A stretch of DNA of 64,000 bases from Bacteroidaceae bacterium (lineage in GTDB: Bacteria > Bacteroidota > Bacteroidia > Bacteroidales > Bacteroidaceae), in assembly GCA_017616445.1 (NCBI GenBank), contig JAFZYE010000051.1, positions 1 through 64,000 on the forward strand. The letters are read 5' to 3'. Below are positions 40,696-50,238 of the stretch, piece by piece. The notes under the pieces were generated by a model. It was not told where the DNA came from and did no database searches. It worked only from the letters and a program-made list of their open reading frames with translations. A program made the translations under genes and the position numbers. Position 1 is the first letter of the stretch, and every line of letters starts with the position of its first letter.

Positions 40696-41814
40696 TTATG
40701 ATTCTGTTTTGTTTGTTGCTAATTTGATGACCTCTTGGGCGATGATGTTGGCCGAGTCGGGTAATGCCAGTTGCTTGATGTGTGTACTCAAATCGTTGAG
40801 TCGCTGTGTGTCGCGTACCACTTCGAAGGCCAAAGGAATCAGTTTCTCTCGTGCTTCTGCATCCTTAATCATCAAGGCCGCCTCCTTTTGAACCAGCGCC
40901 ATCGCATTCTTGGTCTGATGGTCTTCTGCTACGTTCGGTGATGGAACCAGTATGCAAGGCTTACCCAGCATACACAGTTCGCTGATGCTGCTTGCTCCTG
41001 CTCTCGAAATGACGAGGTCGGCAGCCGTATAGGCCACATCCATGTTCGAGATGAAATCGCTGACGAACAGGTTCTCCTTCTTCGGATGACGTTCCAGCTC
41101 CTCTGCTATCTGCTGACGGTAGAACTTACCTGTCTGCCAGATGATCTGAATGCCTGAACCCTGAATCGTGTCGAGCGCAGCAAGTACGCTCTCGTTGATG
41201 GTGCGTGCACCCAGACTTCCTCCGATAATCAGGATGGTCGGCAGTGTGGGGTTCAGTCCGAATTGTGCGATTGCCTCCTGACGGCTTACCGTTGCGTTGA
41301 GCAACTGCTGGCGAACAGGATTTCCTGTCATGATGATTTTGTCGGCAGGGAAGAAACGCTCCATCCCTTCGTAAGCCACACATATCTTGCTTGCCGATTT
41401 TGCCAGGAGTTTGTTGGTCACACCAGCATAGGAATTCTGCTCTTGTATCAAGGTGGGGATTCCCATTTGAGCCGCAGTCTTCAGTGTGGGACCGCTTGCA
41501 TAGCCTCCTACACCCACAACCGCCTGTGGTTTGAAGTCACGAATGATTTTCCGCGCTTTCAACTGGCATCTGAGAATCTTCCACAACACCCGAATGTTTT
41601 TGAACGGATTCTTACGGCTGAATCCCTCGATGGGCAGTCCGATGATGGGATATCCTGCATCAGGAACGCGCTGCATCTCCATCCGACCCTCAGCACCAAC
41701 AAACAAGATGTCGGCGTTTGGATCGATAGCTTTGATAGCATTCGCAATCGATACCGCAGGAAAGATATGCCCTCCTGTTCCTCCTCCGCTGATGATGACT
41801 TTCAATTGTTTCAT
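40696..41814 (-). CDS. murG: UDP-GlcNAc:lipid I GlcNAc transferase
   Basis: The 372-residue GT-B glycosyltransferase has the N-terminal GGGTGGHIFPAVSIA loop, GVGGYASGP, the central GGSLGARTIN and the UDP-GlcNAc site SRAGASSISEL. MurG converts lipid I to lipid II at the inner face of the membrane. It is followed closely by murC and preceded by 95 bp of repeats after ftsW. Confidence 0.97.
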   Translation of the reverse strand: MKQLKVIISGGGTGGHIFPAVSIANAIKAIDPNADILFVGAEGRMEMQRVPDAGYPIIGLPIEGFSRKNPFKNIRVLWKILRCQLKARKIIRDFKPQAVVGVGGYASGPTLKTAAQMGIPTLIQEQNSYAGVTNKLLAKSASKICVAYEGMERFFPADKIIMTGNPVRQQLLNATVSRQEAIAQFGLNPTLPTILIIGGSLGARTINESVLAALDTIQGSGIQIIWQTGKFYRQQIAEELERHPKKENLFVSDFISNMDVAYTAADLVISRAGASSISELCMLGKPCILVPSPNVAEDHQTKNAMALVQKEAALMIKDAEAREKLIPLAFEVVRDTQRLNDLSTHIKQLALPDSANIIAQEVIKLATNKTES

Positions 41815-41819
41815 TTCTC

Positions 41820-41910
41820 TAACTCCTAACTCCTAACTTCTAACTCCTAACTCCTTACCTCTCACCTCTTACCTCTCACTTCTTACCTCTTACCTCTTAC
41901 CTCTCACCTC
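41820..41910. repeat. CTAACTCC/CTTACCTCT repeats between ftsW and murG
   Basis: About eleven tandem 8-12-bp units of two related kinds (AACTCCTAACTTCT, then TTACCTCTCACCTC) fill the junction completely. It is the longest pure junction repeat in the window. Confidence 0.8.
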
Positions 41911-43217
41911 TATTCTATCCCTGTTCCGCTATAATACTCATTCGTCTCATGCTCACTGACCGCTTCTGCTGGAGCAAGTGGGGTTTCGCTCACCTTCTCC
42001 GCATAGCGGCTGATACTCAGAATCACACCGAAATAGAAGCAGGTGATGATAATCGAAGTTCCACCTTTGCTGATGAGGGGAAGCGGCTGACCCGTAACAG
42101 GCAGCAGCCCTACAGCTACGCCCATGTTGATGAGGGCTTGCAGCACCAGCACGATGCCGAATCCTGTCACGAGGAACGCAGGGAAGAACTTATCGCATTT
42201 CTTCGCAATCTTATTGACGCGAATCAACAGTGCAAAATACAGGAAGATGACGAATACAGCACCTGCGATGCCCGTCTCTTCGATGATGATCGAGTAGATG
42301 AAATCCGACTCCGCATGTGAGAGGAAGTCGCGTTGCACGGAGTTGCCTGGACCCAAACCGATGAGGTTGGAGTTGGCGATAGCGATATTTGAGTTTCCTA
42401 CTTGCCAGTTCTCTGCCAAGTCGTATTCGCTCGCTTCCATCTCTGTCTCACCTTCTTTGGTTCTGTCGATACCGAGCTTGTCCTCCAGACGATGTTTCCA
42501 AGTCGTAACACGTCCACCAACAGCTGTTGCTACAGACTCAGGCATGATAAGCAGCGCTCCTACGAAGAGTCCACCCGCCAGTCCGATGCAGAGAAGTCCC
42601 TTCATCATCAGCTTGCGTGGAATATTACCGATATACATCATGATGATGGCCACCGTAAACAGGATGGCTGCTGTTGAGAAGTTCTCTGACACAATCAGTC
42701 CGCAGATGACACATACGAGGATGCTACAGATCTTGAACGGTTTGTTGTAACCACCCTTCGTTGCCATCACAACCATTTTCCTGCCGTTCCTCCCGTAAAC
42801 CGTTTCTTCGTTCTGTGTCTTCGAGAGAATTGCAGCAAGCGACATGATGAGAGCCGCCTTTGCAACCTCGGATGGCTGGAACGAAAGGAAACCCAGGTCA
42901 ATCCATCTGTTGCCGCCGTTGATGGTACCTCCGAACAACAGAACGTACAACAGCAGCATCACCGATGCAGGTAACAGGAAGATAGGAAAGAGCTTGAAGT
43001 ACTTGCATGGTATTCTGTGTACGATGAGGATGATAATTAGCCCCACAAACAGGAATCCTGCCTGACGTATCATCGGGTCGAGATGATTCCCATGTGAATA
43101 GGTCAAGGAGCTGGAGGCGCTGTAAATCTCCACGAGGGAGATCATGCATAGGAAGAAGTAGATCATCCAAACTACTTTATCTCCTTTGAACAGGTTATTA
43201 CTGATAATCTTTAGCAT
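41910..43217 (-). CDS. ftsW: Peptidoglycan glycosyltransferase FtsW
   Basis: The 435-residue SEDS protein has about ten transmembrane helices. Typical words are GNRWIDLGFLSFQPSEVAK, GLGPGNSVQRDFLSHAESDFI and GQPLPLISKGGTS. It polymerises septal glycan from lipid II together with FtsI, which is encoded in the same operon. A long loop at about 230-275 carries charged residues (DKLGIDRTKEGETEMEAS). The gene is 28 bp after murD. Confidence 0.96.
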   Translation of the reverse strand: MLKIISNNLFKGDKVVWMIYFFLCMISLVEIYSASSSLTYSHGNHLDPMIRQAGFLFVGLIIILIVHRIPCKYFKLFPIFLLPASVMLLLYVLLFGGTINGGNRWIDLGFLSFQPSEVAKAALIMSLAAILSKTQNEETVYGRNGRKMVVMATKGGYNKPFKICSILVCVICGLIVSENFSTAAILFTVAIIMMYIGNIPRKLMMKGLLCIGLAGGLFVGALLIMPESVATAVGGRVTTWKHRLEDKLGIDRTKEGETEMEASEYDLAENWQVGNSNIAIANSNLIGLGPGNSVQRDFLSHAESDFIYSIIIEETGIAGAVFVIFLYFALLIRVNKIAKKCDKFFPAFLVTGFGIVLVLQALINMGVAVGLLPVTGQPLPLISKGGTSIIITCFYFGVILSISRYAEKVSETPLAPAEAVSEHETNEYYSGTGIE

Positions 43218-43245
43218 TATTCTATTGGTTTTTTATGACATCTCA

Positions 43246-44577
43246 TTACAATATACTTACATAATGTTTGAACTGCTCACCACGGTCTTCCATGTTCTTG
43301 AACAAGTCGAAGCTGGCACAGCATGGGCTAAGCAGCACACAGTCGCCGTCGTGAGCCATCTTGTAGCAGGCATCTACACAGTCCTTCATGCTTTGTACAT
43401 CTACGATTGGCAAACCGAACGAATCGAAGTTCTCGTGCAGCTTTTTGTTGTCCACACCAAGGAACACCAGTCCTACACACTTCTCACGAACCAGGTCATA
43501 GATTTCCGAGTAGTCGTTTCCCTTGTCGATTCCACCTAAAATCAGCACTGTCGGCTGTCTCATGCTCTCAAGGGCGTACCAGCAAGCGTTCACGTTCGTG
43601 GCTTTCGAGTCGTTCACGAAGTCGATACCATGCACACGTCCGGCCTTCTCCAGTCGGTGTTCCACACCTGCGAAGTTCGACAAGCACTCCCGTAGTGTTT
43701 CGTTATCCACCCCTGCTATGTTCGCAGTGATACCTGCTGCCAACGAGTTGTAGAGGTTGTGTTTGCCGGTAAGCGCCAGCTCCTCCAACTCCATGTTGAA
43801 TGGGGTAGGTATCTCAATCACGTATTGTCCCTTTTCCGCGTAAGCGATGGCTCCGTTACCTTTGAACTCCGAGAAGGGGAACAGCTGCGCTTTCAGGTCG
43901 TATTTCTTCATCTCCTCCTTCACAATCGGGTCGTCGTTCCAGAAGATGAACGCATCGTCTTCCGTCTGGTTCTGCGTGATGCGCATCTTCGCATCCACGT
44001 AGTTCTGCATCTTGAAGTCGTAACGGTCCAGATGGTCAGGTGTGATGTTCATCAGGATGGCGATGTCGGCCTTGAACTCGTACATGTTATCCAACTGGAA
44101 ACTGCTCAACTCAATCACGTAGTAGTCGAACTTTTCCGTCGCTACCTGTAACGCTAAGCTGTTGCCGATGTTGCCAGCCAATCCTACGTTATAACCTGCG
44201 TTCTTCAGGATATGATAGACGAGCGACGTAGTCGTGGTCTTTCCGTTCGAACCTGTGATACAGATCATCTTCGCGTTCGTGTAACGCCCCGCAAACTCAA
44301 TCTCCGAAATGATGGGAATGCCTGCTGCTTTGATTTTCTGTATCATCGGAGCCTTCTCTGGAATACCAGGACTCTTGATCACTTCATCAGCATTCAGAAT
44401 CAGCGCTTCCGTATGCTGCCCTTCTTCCCACTCGATGTCGTATTCGTCGAGTTGCGACTTATATTTATCTTTGATGGCCGACATGTCCGAAACAAACACG
44501 TCAAACCCCTTTACTTTCGCCAACACAGCAGCTCCAGCACCGCTCTCTGCTGCTCCCAGAACTACGATTCTTTTCAT
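43246..44577 (-). CDS. murD: UDP-N-acetylmuramoylalanine--D-glutamate ligase
   Basis: The 443-residue Mur ligase has the N-terminal LGAAESGAGAAVLA loop, the ATP loop GSNGKTT at residues 109-115, TPDHLDRYD, and NDSKATNVNA at the substrate site. MurD adds D-glutamate to UDP-MurNAc-L-Ala. It lies between mraY and ftsW in the standard order. Confidence 0.97.
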   Translation of the reverse strand: MKRIVVLGAAESGAGAAVLAKVKGFDVFVSDMSAIKDKYKSQLDEYDIEWEEGQHTEALILNADEVIKSPGIPEKAPMIQKIKAAGIPIISEIEFAGRYTNAKMICITGSNGKTTTTSLVYHILKNAGYNVGLAGNIGNSLALQVATEKFDYYVIELSSFQLDNMYEFKADIAILMNITPDHLDRYDFKMQNYVDAKMRITQNQTEDDAFIFWNDDPIVKEEMKKYDLKAQLFPFSEFKGNGAIAYAEKGQYVIEIPTPFNMELEELALTGKHNLYNSLAAGITANIAGVDNETLRECLSNFAGVEHRLEKAGRVHGIDFVNDSKATNVNACWYALESMRQPTVLILGGIDKGNDYSEIYDLVREKCVGLVFLGVDNKKLHENFDSFGLPIVDVQSMKDCVDACYKMAHDGDCVLLSPCCASFDLFKNMEDRGEQFKHYVSIL

Positions 44578-44650
44578 CTTTTACATTCTACATTTTACAT
44601 TTTACACTCTACATCTATTATGCATTATGCATTATGAATTATGCATTATC
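44578..44650. repeat. TACATTTT / GCATTATG repeats between mraY and murD
   Basis: TTTTACATTCTACATTTTAC units and then TTATGCATTATGCATTATG units fill the junction and overlap the first bases of the mraY 3' end. They have the same words as the composite elements at 23939 and 29199. Confidence 0.7.
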
Positions 44651-45917
44651 TAATTTTCAATGTTATGATTGTTATTGCTGCTAATAATATCGTGATAATC
44701 CAGAAACGGATGGTAATCATGTTTTCGTGAAGTACCGTCGTTGGGTACTTGCAGATGTACTTGCAGTCCGCCAATAACTGGTTCTGCTGCACACGGAAGT
44801 GGTCGTGGATCGGTGTGCGTTTGAATACACGTTGTTTCACTTTACGTTTATTTCCTTTCTTTGCGTACCACACCTGGATGATGACCGAGAGGCTCTCAAC
44901 CAAGAAGATGCCACACAGAATCGGAATCAACAGCTCCTTGTGAATGATGACAGCCGTCACGGCAATCACTCCTCCGATCGACAGACTTCCCGTGTCGCCC
45001 ATAAACACCTTTGCAGGGTAAGCGTTGTACCATAGGAATCCAATCAACGCACCCACGAAGGCGCAGATATACACCACAACCTCCTCCGAGCCTGGGATAT
45101 ACATCACGTTCAGGTAGCTCGCATAGTGGATATGGCCCGATACGTACGCCAAGATGCCTAACGTCGTACCGATGATGGCCGAATTCCCCGCACACATACC
45201 ATCCATTCCGTCATTCAGGTTCGCTCCGTTCGATACTGCGGTAATCACGAAAGTCGTGACCAGGATAAACAGAATCCATCCGCATGCACGTTTCACCTTA
45301 CCGTCTTTTATCCAACTAAACACCTCGTAGTAGTCCAGATTGTTGTTCTTGAAGAAGGGAACGGTCGTAACCGTTGATTTGCGTGCCTCACTCTTGTGGA
45401 AAACCATCGCAGACTGGCCGTCTTTCTCTATCGTCACATTCTCCCTTACAACTGCTTGAGGCGACAGCCACAGCGTCACTCCAACCACAGTGCCCAATAT
45501 CAACTGACCGAATATCTTATAACGAGGCTTCAGTCCGTCTTTGTTGCCTTTCAACTTGATATAGTCGTCAAGGAAACCAAGCAGTCCGAACCAGATAATC
45601 GTGATAATCAGCAGATTGATATACACGTTGTCCAATCGACCCAATAGCAGCGCAGGTATGACAACAGCACCTACGATGATGATTCCTCCCATCGAGGGAG
45701 TTCCGTTCTTCTGAACACCATACGGGTCGATTTCTGCATCACGTGCACTTTCAAAATGACGTTTGCGTTTCATGTACGTGATGAAACTCTTTCCTGCTAC
45801 CATAGAGATAAGCAGTGAAAGCATCAATGCCAACAGGGAGCGGAACGAGACGTATGTCCACATGCCTGCTCCAGGGATATCAAGCTTGTCGAGATATTGT
45901 GAAATTAAGTATAACAT
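44646..45917 (-). CDS. mraY: Phospho-N-acetylmuramoyl-pentapeptide transferase
   Basis: The 423-residue polytopic protein has the signature FLDDYIKL, the catalytic NLNDGMDGMCAGNSAI, MGDTGSLSIGG and PIHDHF. MraY transfers phospho-MurNAc-pentapeptide to undecaprenyl phosphate, forming lipid I. It is about 60 residues longer than the E. coli enzyme. The extra residues lie in the loop around residues 155-200 (NVTIEKDGQSAMVFHK), as is usual in Bacteroidota. Confidence 0.97.
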   Translation of the reverse strand: MLYLISQYLDKLDIPGAGMWTYVSFRSLLALMLSLLISMVAGKSFITYMKRKRHFESARDAEIDPYGVQKNGTPSMGGIIIVGAVVIPALLLGRLDNVYINLLIITIIWFGLLGFLDDYIKLKGNKDGLKPRYKIFGQLILGTVVGVTLWLSPQAVVRENVTIEKDGQSAMVFHKSEARKSTVTTVPFFKNNNLDYYEVFSWIKDGKVKRACGWILFILVTTFVITAVSNGANLNDGMDGMCAGNSAIIGTTLGILAYVSGHIHYASYLNVMYIPGSEEVVVYICAFVGALIGFLWYNAYPAKVFMGDTGSLSIGGVIAVTAVIIHKELLIPILCGIFLVESLSVIIQVWYAKKGNKRKVKQRVFKRTPIHDHFRVQQNQLLADCKYICKYPTTVLHENMITIRFWIITILLAAITIITLKIR

Positions 45918-45947
45918 CCTGTAGATTTACTATTTATTGTTCAACTA

Positions 45948-47399
45948 TCAATTGTCAAAGCATTTTCGTACTTCTTCGCGGTCGTCGAAATGGTGTTTCA
46001 CACCCTTCACTTCCTGGTAGTCTTCGTGACCTTTACCCGCGATGAGAATCACATCGCCTTTCTCTGCCATCATGCAGGCTGTCTTGATGGCTTCGCGTCG
46101 GTCGGCGATGGTCAGCACTTTCCGCATCTGCTCCTTATCCAATCCTGCCACCATGTCGTTGATGATGTCTTGGGGTTCTTCGAAACGCGGATTGTCACTG
46201 GTGATGATGACTCTGTCGCTCTGACGTACAGCTTCCTGAGCCATGAGTGGACGTTTCCCTTTATCGCGATTGCCTCCTGCACCGCAAACGGTGATTACCT
46301 TTCCTTTGCCTTCCAGCACTCCGTGAATGGCGTTCAGCACGTTTTCCAATGCATCGGGGGTGTGGGCATAATCGACGATGGCGGTAAAGCCCTCTGGTGA
46401 ATTGATGGCTTCCAACCGTCCGCTGACTGGTTTCATGCTGCTCATCGCTACCAAGCATTCTTGTGGTTCCTTGCCCAGCATGACTGCTGCCCCGTAGATG
46501 GCGAGCAAGTTGTAGACGTTGAACTTGCCGATGAACTGCACGCCGACCTCTTTTCCGTTAATCTCCAGATACATGCCTTCGAAATGGCATTCGATGATTT
46601 TGGCCTTGAAGTCTGCTGCCTGCTGTACGGCGTATGTCTTGATGGCAGCCTTGGTGTTCTGCACCATGACCATTCCGTTCTTGTCGTCGATATTGGTGAT
46701 GGCGAAAGCATCGGATGGGAGGTTGTCGAAGAACAGTTTCTTTGCTTTGATGTAGTTCTCGAACGTCTTGTGGTAGTCCAAGTGGTCACGGGTGATGTTC
46801 GTAAACAGACCTCCTGCGAAAGTCAGTCCGCCAATACGGTTCTGGACAATCGAATGTGAGCTGACTTCCATGAACACATATTCGCACCCTGCATCAGCCA
46901 TCTCTGCAAGCAACTTATTGAGGGTAATCGGGTCGGGTGTGGTGTGCTCTGTCGGAATAGCTTCACCGTCGATGTAGTTTACGACGGTCGAGAGCAATCC
47001 TGCCTTATGTCCCATGCTACGGAACATGTTGTACAACGTCGTAGCGATGGTGGTCTTGCCGTTGGTTCCTGTCACTCCTACCAGTTTGAACTTCGTGGAC
47101 GGATTGCCGTAGAACATCGTTGCTAAGTTGCCAACGATATGTTCGGAGTTGCTAACTTTCACATAGGTGACGTTGGGATTGAGTTCTTCGGGGAACTCTT
47201 CACAGACGACAGCCGTAGCACCCAGTTCAATGGCTTTCCCGATATATTTGTGTCCATCGTTCTGTGTACCGCGTACAGCAACAAATACTTGTCCTGCCGT
47301 AATCTGACGGGAATCGATTTGAATGCCCAGGATGTCTCGGTTCAGATTTCCTTGACTCCCTTCTATCTTGATGGTTTCTAATAGCTTCTGTAACAGCAT
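45948..47399 (-). CDS. murE: UDP-MurNAc-tripeptide synthetase, meso-diaminopimelate-adding
   Basis: The 483-residue Mur ligase has the ATP loop GTNGKTT at 111-117 and EVSSHSI. The DNPR motif at residues 402-405 marks enzymes that add meso-diaminopimelate rather than lysine, so the organism's peptidoglycan should be of the meso-DAP type. AGKGHEDYQ near the end is also conserved. It is located between ftsI and mraY. Confidence 0.97.
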   Translation of the reverse strand: MLLQKLLETIKIEGSQGNLNRDILGIQIDSRQITAGQVFVAVRGTQNDGHKYIGKAIELGATAVVCEEFPEELNPNVTYVKVSNSEHIVGNLATMFYGNPSTKFKLVGVTGTNGKTTIATTLYNMFRSMGHKAGLLSTVVNYIDGEAIPTEHTTPDPITLNKLLAEMADAGCEYVFMEVSSHSIVQNRIGGLTFAGGLFTNITRDHLDYHKTFENYIKAKKLFFDNLPSDAFAITNIDDKNGMVMVQNTKAAIKTYAVQQAADFKAKIIECHFEGMYLEINGKEVGVQFIGKFNVYNLLAIYGAAVMLGKEPQECLVAMSSMKPVSGRLEAINSPEGFTAIVDYAHTPDALENVLNAIHGVLEGKGKVITVCGAGGNRDKGKRPLMAQEAVRQSDRVIITSDNPRFEEPQDIINDMVAGLDKEQMRKVLTIADRREAIKTACMMAEKGDVILIAGKGHEDYQEVKGVKHHFDDREEVRKCFDN

Positions 47400-47439
47400 A
47401 TATTTGTCTTTTGTTTACTTCATTTTTTTAATTTTTCCA

Positions 47440-47477
47440 CTAAAGTCTAGAGTCTAAAGTCTAGCGTCTAAAGTCTA
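47440..47477. repeat. TCTAAAGTCTAGAG repeats between ftsI and murE
   Basis: Tandem CTAAAGTCTAGAGT units fill the 61-bp junction and run into the end of ftsI. They are a variant of the TTTAAAGT family. Confidence 0.65.
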
Positions 47478-49713
47478 TTCCGTCTTGGCTCAGTTCAATC
47501 TCGACGATTTGACCCTCCTGACTTTTCGTTCCTGGGTGCATGCTTTGTTGTACAACCTTGCCTACACCTTTCACCCTTGCTTTCATGCCTCGGCGTTCTA
47601 TCTCATACACAGCGTCCCTCAAACCCATTCCTTTCAGGTCGGGCAGGTGGTCGAAGTCGTAATCAAAGGCTTCAAAGCTGATGCTATTCCCGTCCGTGTT
47701 GATGGCAACGATCTCATTGTTCTGGAGTCCTGTGGTCTTGGCTTTCAGGTTCAGTTTTTCCAGCACGGCTTTGGTCGCACCTGCATAGCCTTTTCTGACA
47801 TGTGGTGCAAAGACCGTCAGTGAATCCTTTGCTCTCGATAGGTCGCTGGTCACCGCATTCGCATAGATGCTCTCTGCAATCTTCTTGAACACTGGACCTG
47901 CCTGACCACCACCAGATGCCAAACCGTGAACCAATCGTATGGCTACGATACAGGTGTATTGTGGGTCCTCGGCAGGGAAGTAACCGCAGAAGCTGACGAG
48001 GTGTCCGCCTCCCTTATAGCCGCCCTTTCCGCCAATCTGAGCTGTTCCTGTCTTACCTGCAACGGCGAAGTATTTACTGCCAGCTCGCTTTCCCACGCCT
48101 TCGCTCACCACTCTGAGCAGCATTTCCTGAATCTGCTTGATGGCTTCCGGACGTGCAATATGTTCCTTGATGACCTCCACCGGCATTTCCTGAACCACTT
48201 GTCCGTCTTTCTGTGTAGCTTTGACGAAGCGTGGACGTACCATCTTACCGTCGTTGGCAATCGCGTTGTAGAAGGTGACGGTCGAAATCGGAGGGATCTG
48301 TGTCTCGTATCCAATTGACATCCATGCTAACGCTGTGTTCGACCAGTTGCTCCTGTCTTCCTTTGGCATACGTATCTTTGGTGTTGCGGCTCCGACAAAC
48401 GGCAGATGCAAGTCGGCTCCGATACCGATTCGGTGCAGGCCTTCGACAAACTTCTCCGGATGATTATGATAGTGTTTGTCAATCAGACGGCTCACACCGA
48501 TATTCGATGAGTACATCAGGGTGTGGGCCACGTCCATCTCTCCGTATCCACCTCGATTCCAGTTATGGTCTTTCATCATCGACCCATACATGTTGTAGAC
48601 ACCTCCGTTACCGTTGGTGGTCTCGTTCACGTCGAGGGTCCCGTCGTCCAATCCTACGAGGATGGATGCCGTCTTGAAGGTCGATCCTGGTTCCATGAGG
48701 GCTGCAAGCGCAAAGTTACGTGCTTCGTAGTACTCTCCATCATCATAAAGGGAAAGGTTGACAATGGCTTTCACGTCACCTGTCTTACGCTCCATCAATA
48801 CGACAACACCCATGTCGGCCAAACCTCCCGTCGACTTGATGACATTGAATTCCTCGCGTAAAGCGTTCTCGCTTACGTCTTGCATCGTCACGTCTATCGT
48901 CGACACGATGTCATAGCCGTTTTGGGGTTTGATGTCAATCAGGTCTACGTATTTGTTCAGGATCTTACGTCTGTGCATGATACCAGGAACACCTCTCAGC
49001 AATGAGTCGTAGGCCAGTTCCAGTCCTGAGCGTGCCGACTTGTTCTCTTTGTTGTCTTTGTCGCCGAACATATCTCCGAGTGTACGACGAGCCAACGAAC
49101 CGAAGGGTTTTTTGCGGTTGTTACGTGGCACGATATTCAGACCCACAAAGAACTTACGTTTTTCGTAATCCCTAAAGAAAGGCAACGCCATCAGCTCCTT
49201 GTACTGGATGTAGTTCAGGGTTTGGTGTTTACACACCTCATAGTAGCGGCTTTGTGACTTCCATCCTTCTGCTAAGTGCTTGCGATACTCTGCGGCCGTC
49301 TTTGGTGGACAGATTTTGCTCAGCCCCTCGCAGATAGAGTCGAGTGTCTTGGCATAAGCTTCGTTCTTCCCTAAGAACAGTGAATCCTTGGTGTTGAAGA
49401 AGACAGAATCCTGGTGTGAGAATTTGTTGTTCTTAACGGCTTCTTTCGACAAACCCGATTTGAAGTCGATATACACTTTGTAGTCAGGCAGATCGCTGGC
49501 CATCAACTGTCCGTCAGCCGATAGGATGTTGCCTCTTTGGGGTTCTACAATCAGACTGTCTTTTTCAAAGTTTCCCTTTCTTACCTCTTCCCATTTCTTC
49601 TTATCTACTGTCATGGTTTTCACCATGAAGACAATGATACCAACACAGAAAGCCAATGCCAGTATAATCACGAGTGTGAATTGACCTGATATGTATTTCT
49701 TGTCGAACTTCAT
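47461..49713 (-). CDS. ftsI: Septal peptidoglycan transpeptidase FtsI (PBP3-type) with PASTA domain
   Basis: The 750-residue class B penicillin-binding protein has a transmembrane helix (about 12-32), a dimerisation domain with RGNILSADGQLMA, the active-site serine in EPGSTFK, the SSN motif (MYSSNIGVSR) and AGKTGTAQ. A C-terminal PASTA domain follows (DLKGMGLRDAVYEIERRGM, ending at IVEIELSQDGI). It cross-links septal peptidoglycan together with FtsW. PASTA domains are usual on this protein in Bacteroidota and in Gram-positives, not in E. coli. It starts 13 bp after ftsL. Confidence 0.96.
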   Translation of the reverse strand: MKFDKKYISGQFTLVIILALAFCVGIIVFMVKTMTVDKKKWEEVRKGNFEKDSLIVEPQRGNILSADGQLMASDLPDYKVYIDFKSGLSKEAVKNNKFSHQDSVFFNTKDSLFLGKNEAYAKTLDSICEGLSKICPPKTAAEYRKHLAEGWKSQSRYYEVCKHQTLNYIQYKELMALPFFRDYEKRKFFVGLNIVPRNNRKKPFGSLARRTLGDMFGDKDNKENKSARSGLELAYDSLLRGVPGIMHRRKILNKYVDLIDIKPQNGYDIVSTIDVTMQDVSENALREEFNVIKSTGGLADMGVVVLMERKTGDVKAIVNLSLYDDGEYYEARNFALAALMEPGSTFKTASILVGLDDGTLDVNETTNGNGGVYNMYGSMMKDHNWNRGGYGEMDVAHTLMYSSNIGVSRLIDKHYHNHPEKFVEGLHRIGIGADLHLPFVGAATPKIRMPKEDRSNWSNTALAWMSIGYETQIPPISTVTFYNAIANDGKMVRPRFVKATQKDGQVVQEMPVEVIKEHIARPEAIKQIQEMLLRVVSEGVGKRAGSKYFAVAGKTGTAQIGGKGGYKGGGHLVSFCGYFPAEDPQYTCIVAIRLVHGLASGGGQAGPVFKKIAESIYANAVTSDLSRAKDSLTVFAPHVRKGYAGATKAVLEKLNLKAKTTGLQNNEIVAINTDGNSISFEAFDYDFDHLPDLKGMGLRDAVYEIERRGMKARVKGVGKVVQQSMHPGTKSQEGQIVEIELSQDGIDFRR

Positions 49714-49726
49714 TTCTGTTTACTTT

Positions 49727-50200
49727 CTATTGGTTATCGTCTTCTTTGATGATGAATGGTGGTTTGGTTGGGTTGAGCAGGAGTGAATCTCCGTTGGCTT
49801 TGAGTAGTTTGATGATTTCCGATTGGCGACTGGCGTTGAGCAGATCGCTTTCGATGGTCAGCACTTTGTTGCGCTCTTCTTGTAGTACTACTTTCAGGCT
49901 GTCGATGAGCAAGGTGTCTTGTTGGCTTGCGTATCGGTTTCCTGTGTAGATGATAGCCAGAACAACTAAGAACATAAAGAATACAACCTGATGCAGCATG
50001 AAGCGGCTTTGCAAGATGTCACCTCCGATGATGGACTTCAGGGAAATCTCCCCAAGACTGTCTTCGTCTTCCTCCTCATCTTCTTCAGTGAACTTCTTGA
50101 TAGCCTCAATCGCTTTCTGCCGCTCCTCACGCTCTTGCATCTCGTCCTGCGTCAGCTCAGTGTCTTGCTCCTCAATGTTCGGTTTGTTGTCCTCTTCCAT
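49727..50200 (-). CDS. ftsL: FtsL-like divisome protein
   Basis: The 157-residue single-pass membrane protein has a long, very acidic cytosolic N-terminus (to about residue 65, with EEDEEEDEDSLGE), a transmembrane helix at about 71-87 (VVFFMFLVVLAIIYTG) and a periplasmic leucine-rich coiled coil (LLIDSLKVVLQEERNKVLTIE). FtsL sequences are poorly conserved. The topology and the place between rsmH and ftsI support the call. It would bridge FtsQ and FtsW-FtsI. Confidence 0.85.
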   Translation of the reverse strand: MEEDNKPNIEEQDTELTQDEMQEREERQKAIEAIKKFTEEDEEEDEDSLGEISLKSIIGGDILQSRFMLHQVVFFMFLVVLAIIYTGNRYASQQDTLLIDSLKVVLQEERNKVLTIESDLLNASRQSEIIKLLKANGDSLLLNPTKPPFIIKEDDNQ

Positions 50201-50238
50201 TATTAACTCAATTTAAACTCTTTTTTCCTGTCAACTAT

